Source: Micromonospora musae (GTDB taxonomy: Bacteria > Actinomycetota > Actinomycetes > Mycobacteriales > Micromonosporaceae). From it: a stretch of 64,000 nt of DNA. Shown piece by piece: positions 49,185 to 59,698 of the stretch (position 1 is the first letter of the stretch; each line of letters opens with the position of its first letter). Location: the NCBI RefSeq assembly GCF_003626635.1, contig NZ_RAZT01000001.1:310001-374000 (forward strand). Reading direction: 5' to 3'. Made by a program: the position numbers and the translations under genes. The notes beneath the pieces were generated by a model. It was not told the origin of the DNA, ran no database searches, and saw only the letters and a list, made by a program, of their open reading frames with translations.

Positions 49185-51995
49185 GTGAGTGCCGCGGGCG
49201 GCCCGGCCGCCCGGCGCGTCCTCGTCGTCTCGGCCGACATCGGCGGCGGGCACGACGCCACCGGGCGAGCGCTGGAGGAGCGGATCCAGGCGATCTGGCC
49301 GGGCAGCCGGGTCAGCTGGGTGGACACCCTCGACGTCATGGGCGCCGGCGTGGGTCGCAGCTTCCGGCGCATCTACGTGACGAATGTGGGCGTGACGCCC
49401 TGGTTGTACGAGTTCTTCTGGGCCTCGCTGTGGCGTTTCCACTGGTTCGCCGGCACCGCCAAGTGGTTCACCGGTTCGTGGGCCGGGCGCCGGCTCGCCC
49501 CGGTCGTCGACGCCTTCGATCCGGACCTGATCGTCTCCACGTACCCGCTGGGCAGCGCCGGACTGGCGTGGCTGCGTCGCCACCGCGGGCTCGGCGTCCC
49601 GATCGGCGCGTGGATCTCCGACTTCGCGCCCCACCCCTTCTGGGTCTACCCCGAGCTCGACCTGAACCTGGTGGTGCATCGGGCGGCGGTGCCGTTCGCC
49701 GCGGTCTCCGCGTCGGGCACCACGTTGGGGGTCTGCGCGCCACCGGTGCTCGACTCGTTCCGCCCCGGCGACCGGGTGGAGGCCGCCCGCCGCTGCGACC
49801 TCGACCCGGACCGGGCCGCGGTCGTGGTCGCCTGCGGGTCGTACGGCTTCGGCGCGGTCGAGGAGGCCATCCAGGCGCTGGTCGGCGTCGGTGATCCGAT
49901 CCAGGTGGTCGCCGTCTGCGGACGCAACGAGCGGCTCGCCGCCCGGCTCGAGGCGTTGAACGTCCCGGCGGGTCGGCTGGTGGTGCGGCGCTGGGTCGAC
50001 GACATGCCGACGCTGTTGCAGGCCGCCCGGCTGCTGGTGACCAACGCCGGCGGGGCCACCGCGCTCGAGGCGCTGGCCACCGGAACCCCGATCGTGATGT
50101 ACCGGCCGATCGCCGCGCACGGGGCCGCGAACGCGGCGCTGATGGCGGCCGCCGGACTCGCGGAGACCGCGCACACCCCGCAGACGCTCGTCGCCGGGGT
50201 CCGCACCCGGCTCCGCCAGCCGCCGCGCCCGATCGAGGTCCCACCCGACGGTCGGCTGCCGGACCTCGGCCTGCCGGCGGTCGCCGAGTCACCGGGCCCG
50301 GTACGCGTCCCCGCCGCGGCTCTCGACGGGGAGTTCGCCCTCGTCTCCGGGGCCGACGAAGGAGGTTCCCCGGGCGTCGGCTCCGCGCCGGCCGGCGGCA
50401 CGGGCGACCCCGGCGCCGCGCGGGACACGCGCCCGACCGGGCCGGACGGGGACGCCCCGCAGGTCCACCACGGCCAGCCGGCGACCGCACGCCGGCCGAG
50501 TTGGCCCCTGCGCCCGCAGGACGCCTTCTTCCTGCACGTCCAGACCGCCAGCGAGGCCCAACAGATCGGGACGGTGCTGGAGCTGGGGCCCCGCGCCGAA
50601 GGGCAACCCGTCACCCGGGAGCAGTTGACCGCGCTGGTGGCCCGGCGGCTGCCGGCGATCCCGACCCTGCGCCGCCGACCGGTGGAGCGGGGCCGATGGC
50701 GCCGTCCCGGCTGGGTGATCGACCGTTTCGTCGACCCGGCCGCGCACCTGGACGAGGTACACGTGGCGGCCGGCGACGACGGGCAGGCGGCCGTGGACCG
50801 CTTCTGGTCCGAGCCGCTACCCACCGACCGGCCACCCTGGCGGATGCTGCTGGTCAGCGGCCTGCCGGACGGACACACGCGACTCGCCGTCAAGCTGCAC
50901 CACTGCCTCGGCGACGGCATCTCCGTGATCGCCGTGGTGCGGCGGCTGCTGGACACCGTGGAGGCGCCACCGAGCCGCTTCCGCCGCAACGCGCCGCCCG
51001 CCGCACCCCGGGTCGCCGCCGCGAGGCAGGCCCCGGTCGGGTTCGACCAGGCGCGGGAGGCGGCCCGCCGCCTCGGCCGGACCGCACGCGGCCTGGCCCG
51101 GCTCGCCACCCGGGGGGCCGCGCCGCGCACCCCGCTCAACCGTCGGATCGACTCGCCGCGACGGCGCCTCATCAACCTGAGCCTGCCCGCCGCCGACGTG
51201 CTGCGGGCCGCCCGCGCCTGCGGCGCCCATCCGAGCGAACTGATGCTGGCGCTCGCCGCCGGTGCGCTCGGGGCGGCGCACCCGGCCCCGGTGCCGGCAC
51301 GGCTGCGGGTGATGTTCGCCGTCTCCCGCGACGCGCGGCGGCGCGCGCCCACCCAGGGCAACTGGACCGGGGCGGTCGGCCTCGACCTCCCGTTGGGCCC
51401 GATGCCGGCGCCGCAGCGGGTCGCCGCGGTACGCCGGACCCTGCGCGCCGCGCTGAACAGCGGCGAAGCGGAGGCCGCGGGCATGGTGATGCGGATGATG
51501 GGCGCGCTGCCCGCACCGGTGCACGCGGCCCTGGCCCGGCGCTTCTACACCAGCCGTCGCCTCAACGTGGTCGTCTCCTACATGCCGACCTCCTTCCCGC
51601 TGAAGGTGATGGCCGAGGCCCCGGTACGAGCCGCGGCTCCCGTCGTCGCGCTCGCCGAGGACGTACACATCGGCATCGCCGTGCTGCGCAGCGGCGCGAG
51701 CTTCGAGGTCGGGGTGATCCTCAACGCCGCCTTCGTCGAGGTCGGCGACGCCACCGTCGCGGCCCTGCGGCGCGGCCTCGCCGAGCTGCTCGCCGACGCG
51801 GATGCCGGGTCGACCGGCGGCGCTCGGGCCGGTGACGGCGCGGCGGCGCACGAGGTCCCCGTCGGGGGCTCCGGGGCGGAGCGGGGCTGGCGCGAGACGA
51901 TCCGAAGCGACGAGGCGAGCGGCCCGGCGACGGGTGGCCGGGTCGACCGGACGGTGTCGGGAGCCGGCCCACCCGGAGTGCCACGATGCGCCTGA
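49185..51995 (+). CDS. Fusion of MGDG-synthase-like glycosyltransferase and WS/DGAT acyltransferase
   Basis: 936 residues. About 10-375: a GT28/MGDG-synthase-like glycosyltransferase (VVSADIGGGHDATGRALEERI, ISDFAPHPFWVYPE, VVACGSYGFGAVEEAI, VTNAGGATALEALATGTPIV). About 375-450: a disordered linker. About 453-865: a wax-ester synthase/diacylglycerol acyltransferase with the HHCLGDG motif at 572-578 (the HHxxxDG catalytic motif) and GNWTGAVGLDLPLG of the second half. About 870-936: a disordered tail. The parts would glycosylate a lipid and acylate a hydroxyl. GTG start; overlapping SDR gene follows. Product unknown. Confidence 0.85.
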   Translation: MSAAGGPAARRVLVVSADIGGGHDATGRALEERIQAIWPGSRVSWVDTLDVMGAGVGRSFRRIYVTNVGVTPWLYEFFWASLWRFHWFAGTAKWFTGSWAGRRLAPVVDAFDPDLIVSTYPLGSAGLAWLRRHRGLGVPIGAWISDFAPHPFWVYPELDLNLVVHRAAVPFAAVSASGTTLGVCAPPVLDSFRPGDRVEAARRCDLDPDRAAVVVACGSYGFGAVEEAIQALVGVGDPIQVVAVCGRNERLAARLEALNVPAGRLVVRRWVDDMPTLLQAARLLVTNAGGATALEALATGTPIVMYRPIAAHGAANAALMAAAGLAETAHTPQTLVAGVRTRLRQPPRPIEVPPDGRLPDLGLPAVAESPGPVRVPAAALDGEFALVSGADEGGSPGVGSAPAGGTGDPGAARDTRPTGPDGDAPQVHHGQPATARRPSWPLRPQDAFFLHVQTASEAQQIGTVLELGPRAEGQPVTREQLTALVARRLPAIPTLRRRPVERGRWRRPGWVIDRFVDPAAHLDEVHVAAGDDGQAAVDRFWSEPLPTDRPPWRMLLVSGLPDGHTRLAVKLHHCLGDGISVIAVVRRLLDTVEAPPSRFRRNAPPAAPRVAAARQAPVGFDQAREAARRLGRTARGLARLATRGAAPRTPLNRRIDSPRRRLINLSLPAADVLRAARACGAHPSELMLALAAGALGAAHPAPVPARLRVMFAVSRDARRRAPTQGNWTGAVGLDLPLGPMPAPQRVAAVRRTLRAALNSGEAEAAGMVMRMMGALPAPVHAALARRFYTSRRLNVVVSYMPTSFPLKVMAEAPVRAAAPVVALAEDVHIGIAVLRSGASFEVGVILNAAFVEVGDATVAALRRGLAELLADADAGSTGGARAGDGAAAHEVPVGGSGAERGWRETIRSDEASGPATGGRVDRTVSGAGPPGVPRCA

Positions 51996-52735
51996 ACGGC
52001 GCGGTGGTGCTGGTGACCGGCGCGTCGTCGGGGATCGGGTCGGCGGTGGTGCGTCAACTCAGCCAGGCCGGAAGTCAGGTCGTCGCGGCCGGTCGTGACC
52101 CCGAGCGGCTGGACCGGCTCGCCGCGGAGACCGGCGCCACTCCCCTCGTGGCCGACCTGAGTCGCCCGAACGCCGGTCGGGAGCTGGCCGAGCGGGCCCT
52201 GGCCCGGTTCACCCGGGTGGATGTTCTCGTCAACAACGCCGGCGTCGGCTGGGCGGGGCCCTTCAACGGAATGGCCGACTCGCTCGCCGACGAGCTGCTC
52301 GCGGTGAACCTGCGGGCGCCGATGGAGCTGACCCGGGCCTTGCTGCCCGGCATGTGCCACCGCGGCGGACACCTGGTCTTCGTCGGCTCGATCGCCGGTC
52401 GGCTCGGGGTGAACGGGGAGGCCGTCTACGCGGCCACCAAGGCCGGGCTGGACGCCTTCGCGGCCAGCCTGCGGATGGAGCTCGCCTGTCGCCGGGTCGC
52501 GGTGAGCACGGTGGTCCCCGGGGTCGTGGACACCCCGTTCTTCGTACGCCGGGGACAGCCGTACCGGCGACGCCGGCCCCGCCCGCTGCCGCCGGACCGG
52601 GTCGCCGCCGCCCTCACCGAGGCGATCGCCAAGGACCGGGCCGAGGTCTACGTGCCGGGCTGGCTTCGCCTGCCGGTCGCGATCCGCGGACTGCTGCCGG
52701 CGCTGTACCGCCGGCTCGCGACCCGCTTCGGCTGA
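51986..52735 (+). CDS. Short-chain dehydrogenase/reductase
   Basis: 249 residues. Classical SDR: TGASSGIGSAVVRQL (cofactor binding), NNAGVG, catalytic Ser in VGSIAGR, and YAATKAG (Tyr-x-x-x-Lys), then PGVVDTPF. The ATG at 51986 lies 10 bases inside the end of the fusion gene, so translation is coupled. Presumably reduces a keto lipid or makes an alcohol used by the acyltransferase; this is inference from position. Ends in a long bidirectional hairpin. Confidence 0.93.
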   Translation: MRLNGAVVLVTGASSGIGSAVVRQLSQAGSQVVAAGRDPERLDRLAAETGATPLVADLSRPNAGRELAERALARFTRVDVLVNNAGVGWAGPFNGMADSLADELLAVNLRAPMELTRALLPGMCHRGGHLVFVGSIAGRLGVNGEAVYAATKAGLDAFAASLRMELACRRVAVSTVVPGVVDTPFFVRRGQPYRRRRPRPLPPDRVAAALTEAIAKDRAEVYVPGWLRLPVAIRGLLPALYRRLATRFG

Positions 52736-52743
52736 ACGGTCCC

Positions 52744-52805
52744 GCCGGCGCCGCCGCGAGCAGGGGCGGGTGGTCCCCGCCGTGCCCGTCGCGGCGAGCG
52801 CCGGC
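52744..52805. terminator. Bidirectional terminator between SDR and hpnH
   Basis: GCCGGCGC (52744-52751) pairs with GCGCCGGC (52798-52805), and CCGCGA (52754-52759) with TCGCGG (52789-52794). It lies between convergent stop codons at 52735 and 52806. Confidence 0.65.
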
Positions 52806-53813
52806 TCAGGTGGTCGACTTGACCGCCCGGATCGACTCCTTCAGCGACGACATGGTGGCCAGCACGGCCGTCGGCTCGTATCCGCAGTGCGCCATGCAGT
52901 TCGCGCAGCGCGAGTCGCGGCCCCGGCCGTAGCTGTCCCAGTCGGTCGTCTCCAGCAGCTCCTGGTAGCTCTCGGCGTACCCGTCGGAGAGCAGGTAGCA
53001 GGGCCGCTGCCAGCCCAACAGCGAGTACGACGGGATCGCCCACGCCGTGCACGGGAAGTCCACCTTCCCCTCCAGGAAGTCCAGGAAGAGTGGCGAGTGG
53101 TTGAGTCGCCAACGGGCGCGACGACCAGCGGCGAAGGCCTTGCGGAACAGCTCCCGGGTCTCCGTGACCCCGAGGAAGTGCTCCTGGTCGGGCGCCTTCT
53201 CGTACGCGTACGCCGGGGCGAGCATCATCTCGTCGACCTTCAGGTCGTCGTTGAGGTAGTCGAGCACCTCGATGACGGTCTGCGGCGTGTCGGTGTTGAA
53301 GATGGTGGTGTTCGTGGTGACCCGGAAGCCACGACGTTTGGCGTCGCGGACCGCCTCCACCGCGACGTCGAAGACACCGTCCTTGCACACCGCCGCGTCG
53401 TGCCGTTCGCGCAGCCCGTCGATGTGCACGGTGAACGCGAAGTAGGGCGACGGCGTGAACTTCTCGATCTTCTTGGGCAGCAGCATCGCGTTGGTGCAGA
53501 GGAAGACGAACTTCTTCCGGCGCACCAGCTCGGCGACCAGCTTGTCGATCTCCGGGTGCATGAGCGGCTCCCCGCCGGCGATGGAGATCATCGGCGCGCC
53601 GCACTCCTCCACCGCGGCGAGCGCCTGCTCCACCGGCATCCGGCGCTTGAGCAGGCTCGCCGGCTGTTGGATCTTGCCGCAGCCCGCGCACTTCAGGTTG
53701 CAGGCGAACAGCGGCTCCAGTTCCAACAGCAACGGGAACCGCTCGCGCCGGCGAATCTTCTGTTCGGCCAGGTATCGCGCGATACGCAGGCTCTGACGCA
53801 ACGGCATACTCAC
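52806..53813 (-). CDS. hpnH: Radical SAM adenosylhopane synthase HpnH
   Basis: 335 residues. Joins a 5'-deoxyadenosyl unit to diploptene to give adenosylhopane. Radical-SAM cysteines C38, C42, C45 (CNLKCAGC), a [10 protein letters not shown] block, and C-terminal Cys residues in RPCYLL and [14 protein letters not shown], as in known HpnH proteins. The start is a GTG overlapping the upstream TGA (GTGA). Last gene of the hopanoid operon. The product is passed to HpnG. Confidence 0.95.
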   Translation of the reverse strand: MSMPLRQSLRIARYLAEQKIRRRERFPLLLELEPLFACNLKCAGCGKIQQPASLLKRRMPVEQALAAVEECGAPMISIAGGEPLMHPEIDKLVAELVRRKKFVFLCTNAMLLPKKIEKFTPSPYFAFTVHIDGLRERHDAAVCKDGVFDVAVEAVRDAKRRGFRVTTNTTIFNTDTPQTVIEVLDYLNDDLKVDEMMLAPAYAYEKAPDQEHFLGVTETRELFRKAFAAGRRARWRLNHSPLFLDFLEGKVDFPCTAWAIPSYSLLGWQRPCYLLSDGYAESYQELLETTDWDSYGRGRDSRCANCMAHCGYEPTAVLATMSSLKESIRAVKSTT

Positions 53814-55372
53814 GGCTGGCGTACCTCCTTCGGCAGGGTGAAAACCACGTCCTCCACGGCTGCGGTGTGTTCGCTCACCTCCCTCGCCCCGAGTGCGGTG
53901 AGCGCGGCGACGACCTCGTCGACCAGTCCGGGCGGCGCCGACGCGCCGGCCGTGACGCCGACGGTCCGCGCGCCGGCGAGCCAGCGCAGGTCGACGTCGC
54001 TCACGTCGTCCACCAGGTGGGCCCGAGCGCCGGCGCGTTCGGCGACCTCCACCAGGCGGCGGGAGTTCGAGGAGTTCGTCGAGCCGACCACGAGCACCAG
54101 GTCGGCCCGGGCCGCCACGGCGGTGATGGCCTGTTGCCGGTTCGTGGTGGCGTAGCAGATGTCGTCGGAGCCCGGACCGACGAGCGCCGGAAAACGCCGC
54201 CGCAGCGCGTCGATGATGCCCGCCGCCTCGTCCACCGCGAGGGTGGTCTGCACCAGGTAGGACACCCGCTGCGGGTCGTCTACCTGCACCGTCTCGGCCG
54301 CGGCCGGATCCGGCACCAGCCGGATCCGGTCGGGCGCCTCCCCCAGCGTGCCGTCGGTCTCCTCGTGGCCGTCGTGCCCGATCAGCAGCACCGTGTCACC
54401 CCGTCCGGCGAACCGGCGGGCCTCGGCGTGCACCTTGGTCACCAGCGGACACGTCGCGTCGATCACCGGCAGCCGCCGGTCGACGGCCTCCTGCCGTACG
54501 GCGGGTGCCACGCCGTGCGCGGAGAAGACGGTGAGCGCCCCGTCGGGCACCTCGTCGAGCTCCTCGACGAAGATCGCCCCCTGGGCACGCAGGTCGGCCA
54601 CCACCCGGGCGTTGTGCACGATCTGCTTGCGGACGTAGACGGGTGGGCCGTGCCGGCGCAGCGCCTGCTCCACCACCGCGATCGCGCGCTCCACCCCGGC
54701 GCAGAAAGACCGGGGCGAGGCCAGCAGCAGCTCGTGCATGCTGCCGGCGGCCACGGCCCACTCGGTGAGGCCGGTGGCCACCACGGGCAGCACCCGCAGC
54801 GCGGCACGGACCCGACGCAGCACCGCCGGGCGGTAGAGCGAACCGGCCGCCGTGTCGGCGACCACCCGCACGCAGGCCGTCGGGCGGCCCGTGCAGCCGG
54901 CCAGCAGCCACGCCGACTCGAGATCGGCCACGAGCGCGCCGGTCGCGGCCAGCCGCTCCCGGGCGGCCCCGTCGACCAGCCGGTCGGTGCTGACCACCGG
55001 ACCGACGTGCACCCGCAGCCCGTGCCGGCGCAGCGCGGCGGCGAGCAGGTCGGCGTCGGGCATCCGCACCTCCCCCGCCGGGGCGTCGACGGCCAGCGGG
55101 TCGGCGCGTACCACGTCGGCCACCACCACGTCGCCGGTGGCGAGGTCCGGGGAGAGCGCCCCACCGATCCCGGCGACGGCGACGGGGGCCGTCCCGGCCG
55201 GACGGCGGGCCGCGACGGACCGGGCGCGGCGCGGCCCGATGCCGGTGCGGCGGAGCGTGAGCCGGTCCAGCGGGTCGCGGTCACCCAGCCCACGCCGCAG
55301 CGCCGACAGCTCCGGTCGCATGGGCGCGTAGAGCGTCCACGTGGGAGCGTCCGGGACGCTGGGGCGGATCAC
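53810..55372 (-). CDS. HpnG-IspH fusion: adenosylhopane nucleosidase plus HMBPP reductase
   Basis: 520 residues from the GTG at 55372, which overlaps the shc stop by 4 bases. Residues ~1-210 are a nucleoside-phosphorylase-fold domain ([35 protein letters not shown]) placing it with HpnG, which removes adenine from adenosylhopane. Residues 212-520 are full-length IspH: C224 (SFCAGVERA), a second Cys in [11 protein letters not shown], a third in [11 protein letters not shown], with EELDEVPDG and SAHGVAP. IspH reduces HMBPP to IPP/DMAPP. No ribosome site precedes M212, so the parts are one protein. Confidence 0.88.
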   Translation of the reverse strand: MIRPSVPDAPTWTLYAPMRPELSALRRGLGDRDPLDRLTLRRTGIGPRRARSVAARRPAGTAPVAVAGIGGALSPDLATGDVVVADVVRADPLAVDAPAGEVRMPDADLLAAALRRHGLRVHVGPVVSTDRLVDGAARERLAATGALVADLESAWLLAGCTGRPTACVRVVADTAAGSLYRPAVLRRVRAALRVLPVVATGLTEWAVAAGSMHELLLASPRSFCAGVERAIAVVEQALRRHGPPVYVRKQIVHNARVVADLRAQGAIFVEELDEVPDGALTVFSAHGVAPAVRQEAVDRRLPVIDATCPLVTKVHAEARRFAGRGDTVLLIGHDGHEETDGTLGEAPDRIRLVPDPAAAETVQVDDPQRVSYLVQTTLAVDEAAGIIDALRRRFPALVGPGSDDICYATTNRQQAITAVAARADLVLVVGSTNSSNSRRLVEVAERAGARAHLVDDVSDVDLRWLAGARTVGVTAGASAPPGLVDEVVAALTALGAREVSEHTAAVEDVVFTLPKEVRQP

Positions 55373-57318
55373 CGGGTCACCGTGGCCTCGAGGTCGCCGG
55401 CCCCGGTGTCCAGGATCCGGCCGAGCGCGCTGATCGGGAAGACCAGCCGGTACAGCCCGTAGTTGATGTAGAAGTCGCCGGGGAAGCCGGTGCCGGTGAA
55501 GTGCGGCTCGTCCCAGCCCCCGTCGGGTCGCTGCGTCTGCACCAGCCAGCGCACCGCGCGCAGCGCCGGCTCGCCGGTGCCGTGGCCGGCGGCGTGCAAC
55601 GCCAGCAGCGCCCAGGCGGTCTGCGACGCGGTGGACTCGCCCCGACCGACCCAGGACGGGTCCCGGTAGGAGCGCAGGTCCTCGCCCCAGCCGCCGTCGG
55701 CGCCCTGGTGCGCCAGCAGCCAGTCCACCGCTCGCCGGATCGCCGGGTGCCGGCGCGGCACCCCGGCGGCCACCAGGGCGGGCACCACCGCGCCGGTGCC
55801 GTACACGTGGTTGGCGCCCCACCGCCCGAACCAGGACCCGTCCGGCTCCTGGGCGCGCAGCAGCCAGTGCACGCCGCGGCGCACCGGCAGGGTGCCGGCG
55901 TAGTTCTCGGCGACGAGCGCCTCGACGACGTGCGCGGTCACGTCCGCGCTGGGCGGGTCGGTGACCTCACCGAAGTCGCAGAACGGCAGGTCGGCGAGGA
56001 GCTTGCGGGTGTTGTCCGCGTCGAAGGCGGCCCAGCCGCCGTCGCGGCACTGCATGCCGAGCATCCATCGGGTCGCGCGCAGCACAGCGGGCTCGACCGG
56101 CACGCCGGTACGCCGCAGCGCCATGATCACTTCAGCGGTGTCGTCGGTGTCGGCGTACCCGTCGTTGTGGAACTCGAAGGCCCACCCGCCGGGCGGGGTG
56201 TTCGGCCGGCGTACCGCCCAGTCGCCGCGTACCCGGATCTCCTCGTCCAGCATCCACCGGCCGGCCCGCTCCAGCGCGGGATGCCCGGCGGGCAGGCCGG
56301 CGTCGGCCAGCGCCGTGACGGCGAGCGCGGTGTCCCACACCGGCGACTGGCAGGCCTCCAGCCAGCGCACCGGCCCGTCCGGGGTGCGGGTGCGGATCGT
56401 GAACCGCTCCAGACCCTCCAGTCCGGCGCGCAGCACCGGGTGGTCCAGCGGGTAGCCGAGCAGGTTCAACGCCATCAGCGAGTAGACCCAGGGCGGTTGG
56501 ATGCCGCCCCACGAGCCGTCGGCCTCCTGCCGCGCCACGATCCACTCGGCGGCCCGGCGCAGGGCGTGCCGGCGCACCGGCCCGCGGGCGATCCGCTCGT
56601 AGGAGCCGGCGAGACGGTCCAGCCGGTGCAGCAGTCCGGGGCGGGTGCCGAGTCGGGGCGGTCGCGGGGGCGGGGCCGAGGTACGCAGCTCGTCCACGCC
56701 GAAGCCGAGCGAGCGCACCGGACGCAGGGCCCGGACGATGGAGAGCGGAACGATCGTCTGCCGCGCCCAGCAGGCGAAGTCGTAGACGTTGAATGGCATC
56801 CAGGACGGCAGCAGCACCAGCTCCGGTGGGACGGCCGGCAGCCGCGACCACGGCCAGTGACCGAACATGGCGAGCCAGAAGCGGGTGAAGACGCGGCTGG
56901 CCGCCAGCCCGCCGTGGGCCCGGACGAACGCGGCGGCCGCCGCCATGTGCGACGCCTCCACCGTGTCCCCCGCGAGGCGCAGCGCCACGTACGCCTCGAT
57001 CGTCGTGGAGAGGTCACCCGGACCGCCGTGGAAGGTCGCCCAGGAGCCGTCGGGAAGCTGCTGGGAACGGATCCAGCGGGCCGTCTCGTCGGTCTGCTCC
57101 GCGGTACGGATGCCGAGGAACTGCCGCAGCATCAGATCCTCGGCATCCATGGTGACGTTGGTGGCGAGGTCGCCCTTCCACCAGCCCTCGTCGTCCTGGA
57201 GTCCGAGCAGGTGCTCCCGGGCGCGGCGCAGCGCCTCCCGGGCAGCGTCGAGCGGGTCGGGGCCGGCGGGTGGCCCCGGGTCGACGGTGGCGGTCTTCGC
57301 GGAGAGCAGCTCGGTCAT
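55369..57318 (-). CDS. shc: Squalene-hopene cyclase
   Basis: 649 residues, normal for the family. Membrane-associated enzyme that cyclises squalene to hopene/hopanol. The catalytic DXDDTA is D390-A395 (D392 equals the proton-donating Asp). Several QW repeats are visible ([44 protein letters not shown]), and the motif [12 protein letters not shown]. The ATG overlaps the upstream TGA by 1 base. Sits between the prenyl synthase and the HpnG-IspH fusion. Confidence 0.97.
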   Translation of the reverse strand: MTELLSAKTATVDPGPPAGPDPLDAAREALRRAREHLLGLQDDEGWWKGDLATNVTMDAEDLMLRQFLGIRTAEQTDETARWIRSQQLPDGSWATFHGGPGDLSTTIEAYVALRLAGDTVEASHMAAAAAFVRAHGGLAASRVFTRFWLAMFGHWPWSRLPAVPPELVLLPSWMPFNVYDFACWARQTIVPLSIVRALRPVRSLGFGVDELRTSAPPPRPPRLGTRPGLLHRLDRLAGSYERIARGPVRRHALRRAAEWIVARQEADGSWGGIQPPWVYSLMALNLLGYPLDHPVLRAGLEGLERFTIRTRTPDGPVRWLEACQSPVWDTALAVTALADAGLPAGHPALERAGRWMLDEEIRVRGDWAVRRPNTPPGGWAFEFHNDGYADTDDTAEVIMALRRTGVPVEPAVLRATRWMLGMQCRDGGWAAFDADNTRKLLADLPFCDFGEVTDPPSADVTAHVVEALVAENYAGTLPVRRGVHWLLRAQEPDGSWFGRWGANHVYGTGAVVPALVAAGVPRRHPAIRRAVDWLLAHQGADGGWGEDLRSYRDPSWVGRGESTASQTAWALLALHAAGHGTGEPALRAVRWLVQTQRPDGGWDEPHFTGTGFPGDFYINYGLYRLVFPISALGRILDTGAGDLEATVTR

Positions 57319-58325
57319 CAGTGGTCCCGTCCGGTGATGAAGTCGGCCACCTCGGTCAGCTCGGCCCGTACGTCCTCGGGCAGCGACAGGGCGTCGAGTT
57401 CGGCGCGGGCCGCCTCGGTCTCCTGCCAGGCCCGCTGCTGGGTCCACTCGCGGGCGCCGGTCGCCTCGACCAGCTCCGTGGCCCGGGCGACGTCCGCGTC
57501 GGTGAGCGCCGCCGGCGAGCGGTACAGGTCGGCGAGGGCCAGCGCGGCGGGGTCGCCGCCGGAGAGCGCCCGGACGACCGGGACGCTGCGCTTGCGGGCG
57601 CGCAGGTCCGAGCCGACCGGCTTGCCGGTGCGGCGCGGGTCGCCCCAGATGCCGAGCACGTCGTCCACGAGCTGGAAGGCGAGACCGAGGTGGAAACCGA
57701 ACCGGGACAGCCCGTCGACCAGTCCGGGCGGGCCGCCGCAGAGCAGCGCCCCGAGCGCGCACGACCCGGCCAGCAGGGAGGCGGTCTTGTCGCCGACCAT
57801 GGTCAGGCACTCGTCGAGGGTGATGTCGTCGCGCCGTTCGAAGCTGAGGTCGGCCATCTGTCCGGCGATCAGCGCGCGGACGTCCCGGGCGAGCCGCCGC
57901 GCGGCGGGCTCACCTCCGGCCACCTCGATCAGCGCCTCGTAGGCCAGCCCGATGAGCGCGTCCCCGGCGAGGATCGCCGGGCCGACGCCGAAGACCGTCC
58001 AGGCGGTGGGCCGGTGGCGGCGTTCGGTGTCGCCGTCCATCACGTCGTCGTGCAGCAGCGAGAAGTTGTGCGCGAGCTCGACCGCCGCGGCCGCCGGCAC
58101 ACCCGCCTCCGGGGTGGCCCCCGCGGCCCGCGCCGACACCAGCGCCAGCGCCGGACGCAGGCCCTTGCCCTGGCTGGCCGCCGGCGACCCGTCGGCGTCC
58201 CAGTAACCGAGCTGGTAGCCGGCGACCAGCCGGCTGCCCGGGTCCAGACGGTCCAGCAGCGCCCGGATCGCCGGCTCCACGTACGTCTGGATCTGGTCGG
58301 TGCTGCGGCTGCGTACAACGGTCAT
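57318..58325 (-). CDS. Polyprenyl (farnesyl/geranylgeranyl) diphosphate synthase
   Basis: 335 residues from the ATG at 58325, overlapping the hpnE stop (ATGA). Trans-prenyltransferase with the first Asp-rich motif DDVMD (D93-D97) and the second, DDVLG (with D-D instead of DDxxD but G-x-WGD following). Supplies FPP for HpnC/HpnD. Chain length cannot be read with certainty; two aromatic/large residues before the first motif (NFSLLHDD) would favour C15-C20. Confidence 0.93.
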   Translation of the reverse strand: MTVVRSRSTDQIQTYVEPAIRALLDRLDPGSRLVAGYQLGYWDADGSPAASQGKGLRPALALVSARAAGATPEAGVPAAAAVELAHNFSLLHDDVMDGDTERRHRPTAWTVFGVGPAILAGDALIGLAYEALIEVAGGEPAARRLARDVRALIAGQMADLSFERRDDITLDECLTMVGDKTASLLAGSCALGALLCGGPPGLVDGLSRFGFHLGLAFQLVDDVLGIWGDPRRTGKPVGSDLRARKRSVPVVRALSGGDPAALALADLYRSPAALTDADVARATELVEATGAREWTQQRAWQETEAARAELDALSLPEDVRAELTEVADFITGRDH

Positions 58326-59698
58326 CGTGCGGCCTCCGTATGGTGTCGGGGCCGGGACGCGAGCTGTCGGGCGAGGATGTCGGCGGCCGTCTCGCCGCTG
58401 CGCACCGCGCCCTCCATCGTGTCCGGCCATCCGGTGTCGGTCCATGCGCCCGCCAGTACCAGTCCGGGCAGGCGGGTGTCCGCCGCGGGCCGGTACGCGC
58501 GGGTGCCGGGAGTCTGCCGGAAGGTGGCTCGCGGTTCCCGGGTGACGAACGCGTCGCGTACCGGGGTGCGCCGCGCGGCGGGGAGGAGTTCGGCGAGCGC
58601 CTCGCGTTGGGCGGCCACCAGCTCGGCGGAGGGGCGGTCGATCTCGGCGTCGGCGGCCGAGAGTGAGACCACGAGGTGCTGCTCGTCGCCGGCGTCCGGG
58701 CTCGACCGGTCGAAGATCCACTGTGCCGGCGACTCCACTGCGGCGGCCATGGTCAGCCGGGTCACCCGGTGCGCGTAGCGCAGGTGCACGTTGACGATGG
58801 GCGCGGCGCCGAGACGGTTCCACTCGGCGGCGGCCGGGGCGGCGGCCGGTGGGACCAACGCGGCGGCGATGTGGTGCGGCACGGCGAGCACGACGCCGTC
58901 GACGGCGAGCTCGCCGCCGTCCACGCCGAGCCGGAACCCGGCCGGCTCCGGGTGGATCCACCGCACCCGGGAACGTAGGCGTACCCGGGCGCCGAGCCCG
59001 TCCAGGACCCGCCGGGCGGCGACGGAGTGCAGCTCGGTCAGGGGAACCAGGGGGCGGCCGATGTCACCGGCGTCGGCGGTCTCCAGCAGGCCGGTGCGGA
59101 AGACCCGGGCGGCGAGCGCCAGCGACGCCTGCGTGCTGGGCACGTTGAGGGCGGCCACGGTGATCAGGTCCCAGAGCCGGCGCGCCAGCCGTGGTGTCTG
59201 GCCGTGGGCGGCGAGCCAGTCGCCGAAGCTGTGCCGGTCGGTGCCCGGCGAGTCCGGATCGACGTGGCGCAGCGCGGCGCAGGCCCGTACGGCGGCGAGC
59301 CGTTCGGCGGGGCTGAGCAGCCGGTAGCCGGCCAGGGCGGGCAGCAGGTGCGCGGGCGCGGGCAGGTTGCGCCGGGACAGCACGTGCGGCGCGTGTCCCG
59401 GCAGCAGCACCGGCACCTCGAACCGGCGCTGCAGCTGGGTGCCGGCGGTGGTGCCGAGCCGTTCCAGCAGATCCCGGTAGGCGTGGTAGCAGCGCAGGAA
59501 GACATGCTGGCCGGTATCGACGGTCAGCCCCTCGCGGCGGAACGAGTAGGTGGCGCCGCCGAGTTCGGCGCGGCTCTCCAGCAGGGTCACCGGCAGGCCG
59601 AGGTCGGCGAGGCGGATCGCCGCGGTGATTCCGGCCAGCCCACCGCCGACGACGCACACCCCGCCGCTCTCCGGCGGCGTCCCGAGCTGCCCGGTCAT
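58322..59698 (-). CDS. hpnE: Hydroxysqualene dehydroxylase HpnE
   Basis: 458 residues from the ATG at 59698, overlapping the hpnD stop. Rossmann FAD start VCVVGGGLAGITAAIRLADLGLPV, ELGGATYSF, GQHVFLRCYHAYRDLL, and the C-terminal GAWTDTGWPDTMEGAVRSG. Reduces hydroxysqualene to squalene with FAD. Partner of HpnC and HpnD in the squalene route used by bacteria without squalene synthase. Confidence 0.95.
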   Translation of the reverse strand: MTGQLGTPPESGGVCVVGGGLAGITAAIRLADLGLPVTLLESRAELGGATYSFRREGLTVDTGQHVFLRCYHAYRDLLERLGTTAGTQLQRRFEVPVLLPGHAPHVLSRRNLPAPAHLLPALAGYRLLSPAERLAAVRACAALRHVDPDSPGTDRHSFGDWLAAHGQTPRLARRLWDLITVAALNVPSTQASLALAARVFRTGLLETADAGDIGRPLVPLTELHSVAARRVLDGLGARVRLRSRVRWIHPEPAGFRLGVDGGELAVDGVVLAVPHHIAAALVPPAAAPAAAEWNRLGAAPIVNVHLRYAHRVTRLTMAAAVESPAQWIFDRSSPDAGDEQHLVVSLSAADAEIDRPSAELVAAQREALAELLPAARRTPVRDAFVTREPRATFRQTPGTRAYRPAADTRLPGLVLAGAWTDTGWPDTMEGAVRSGETAADILARQLASRPRHHTEAAR

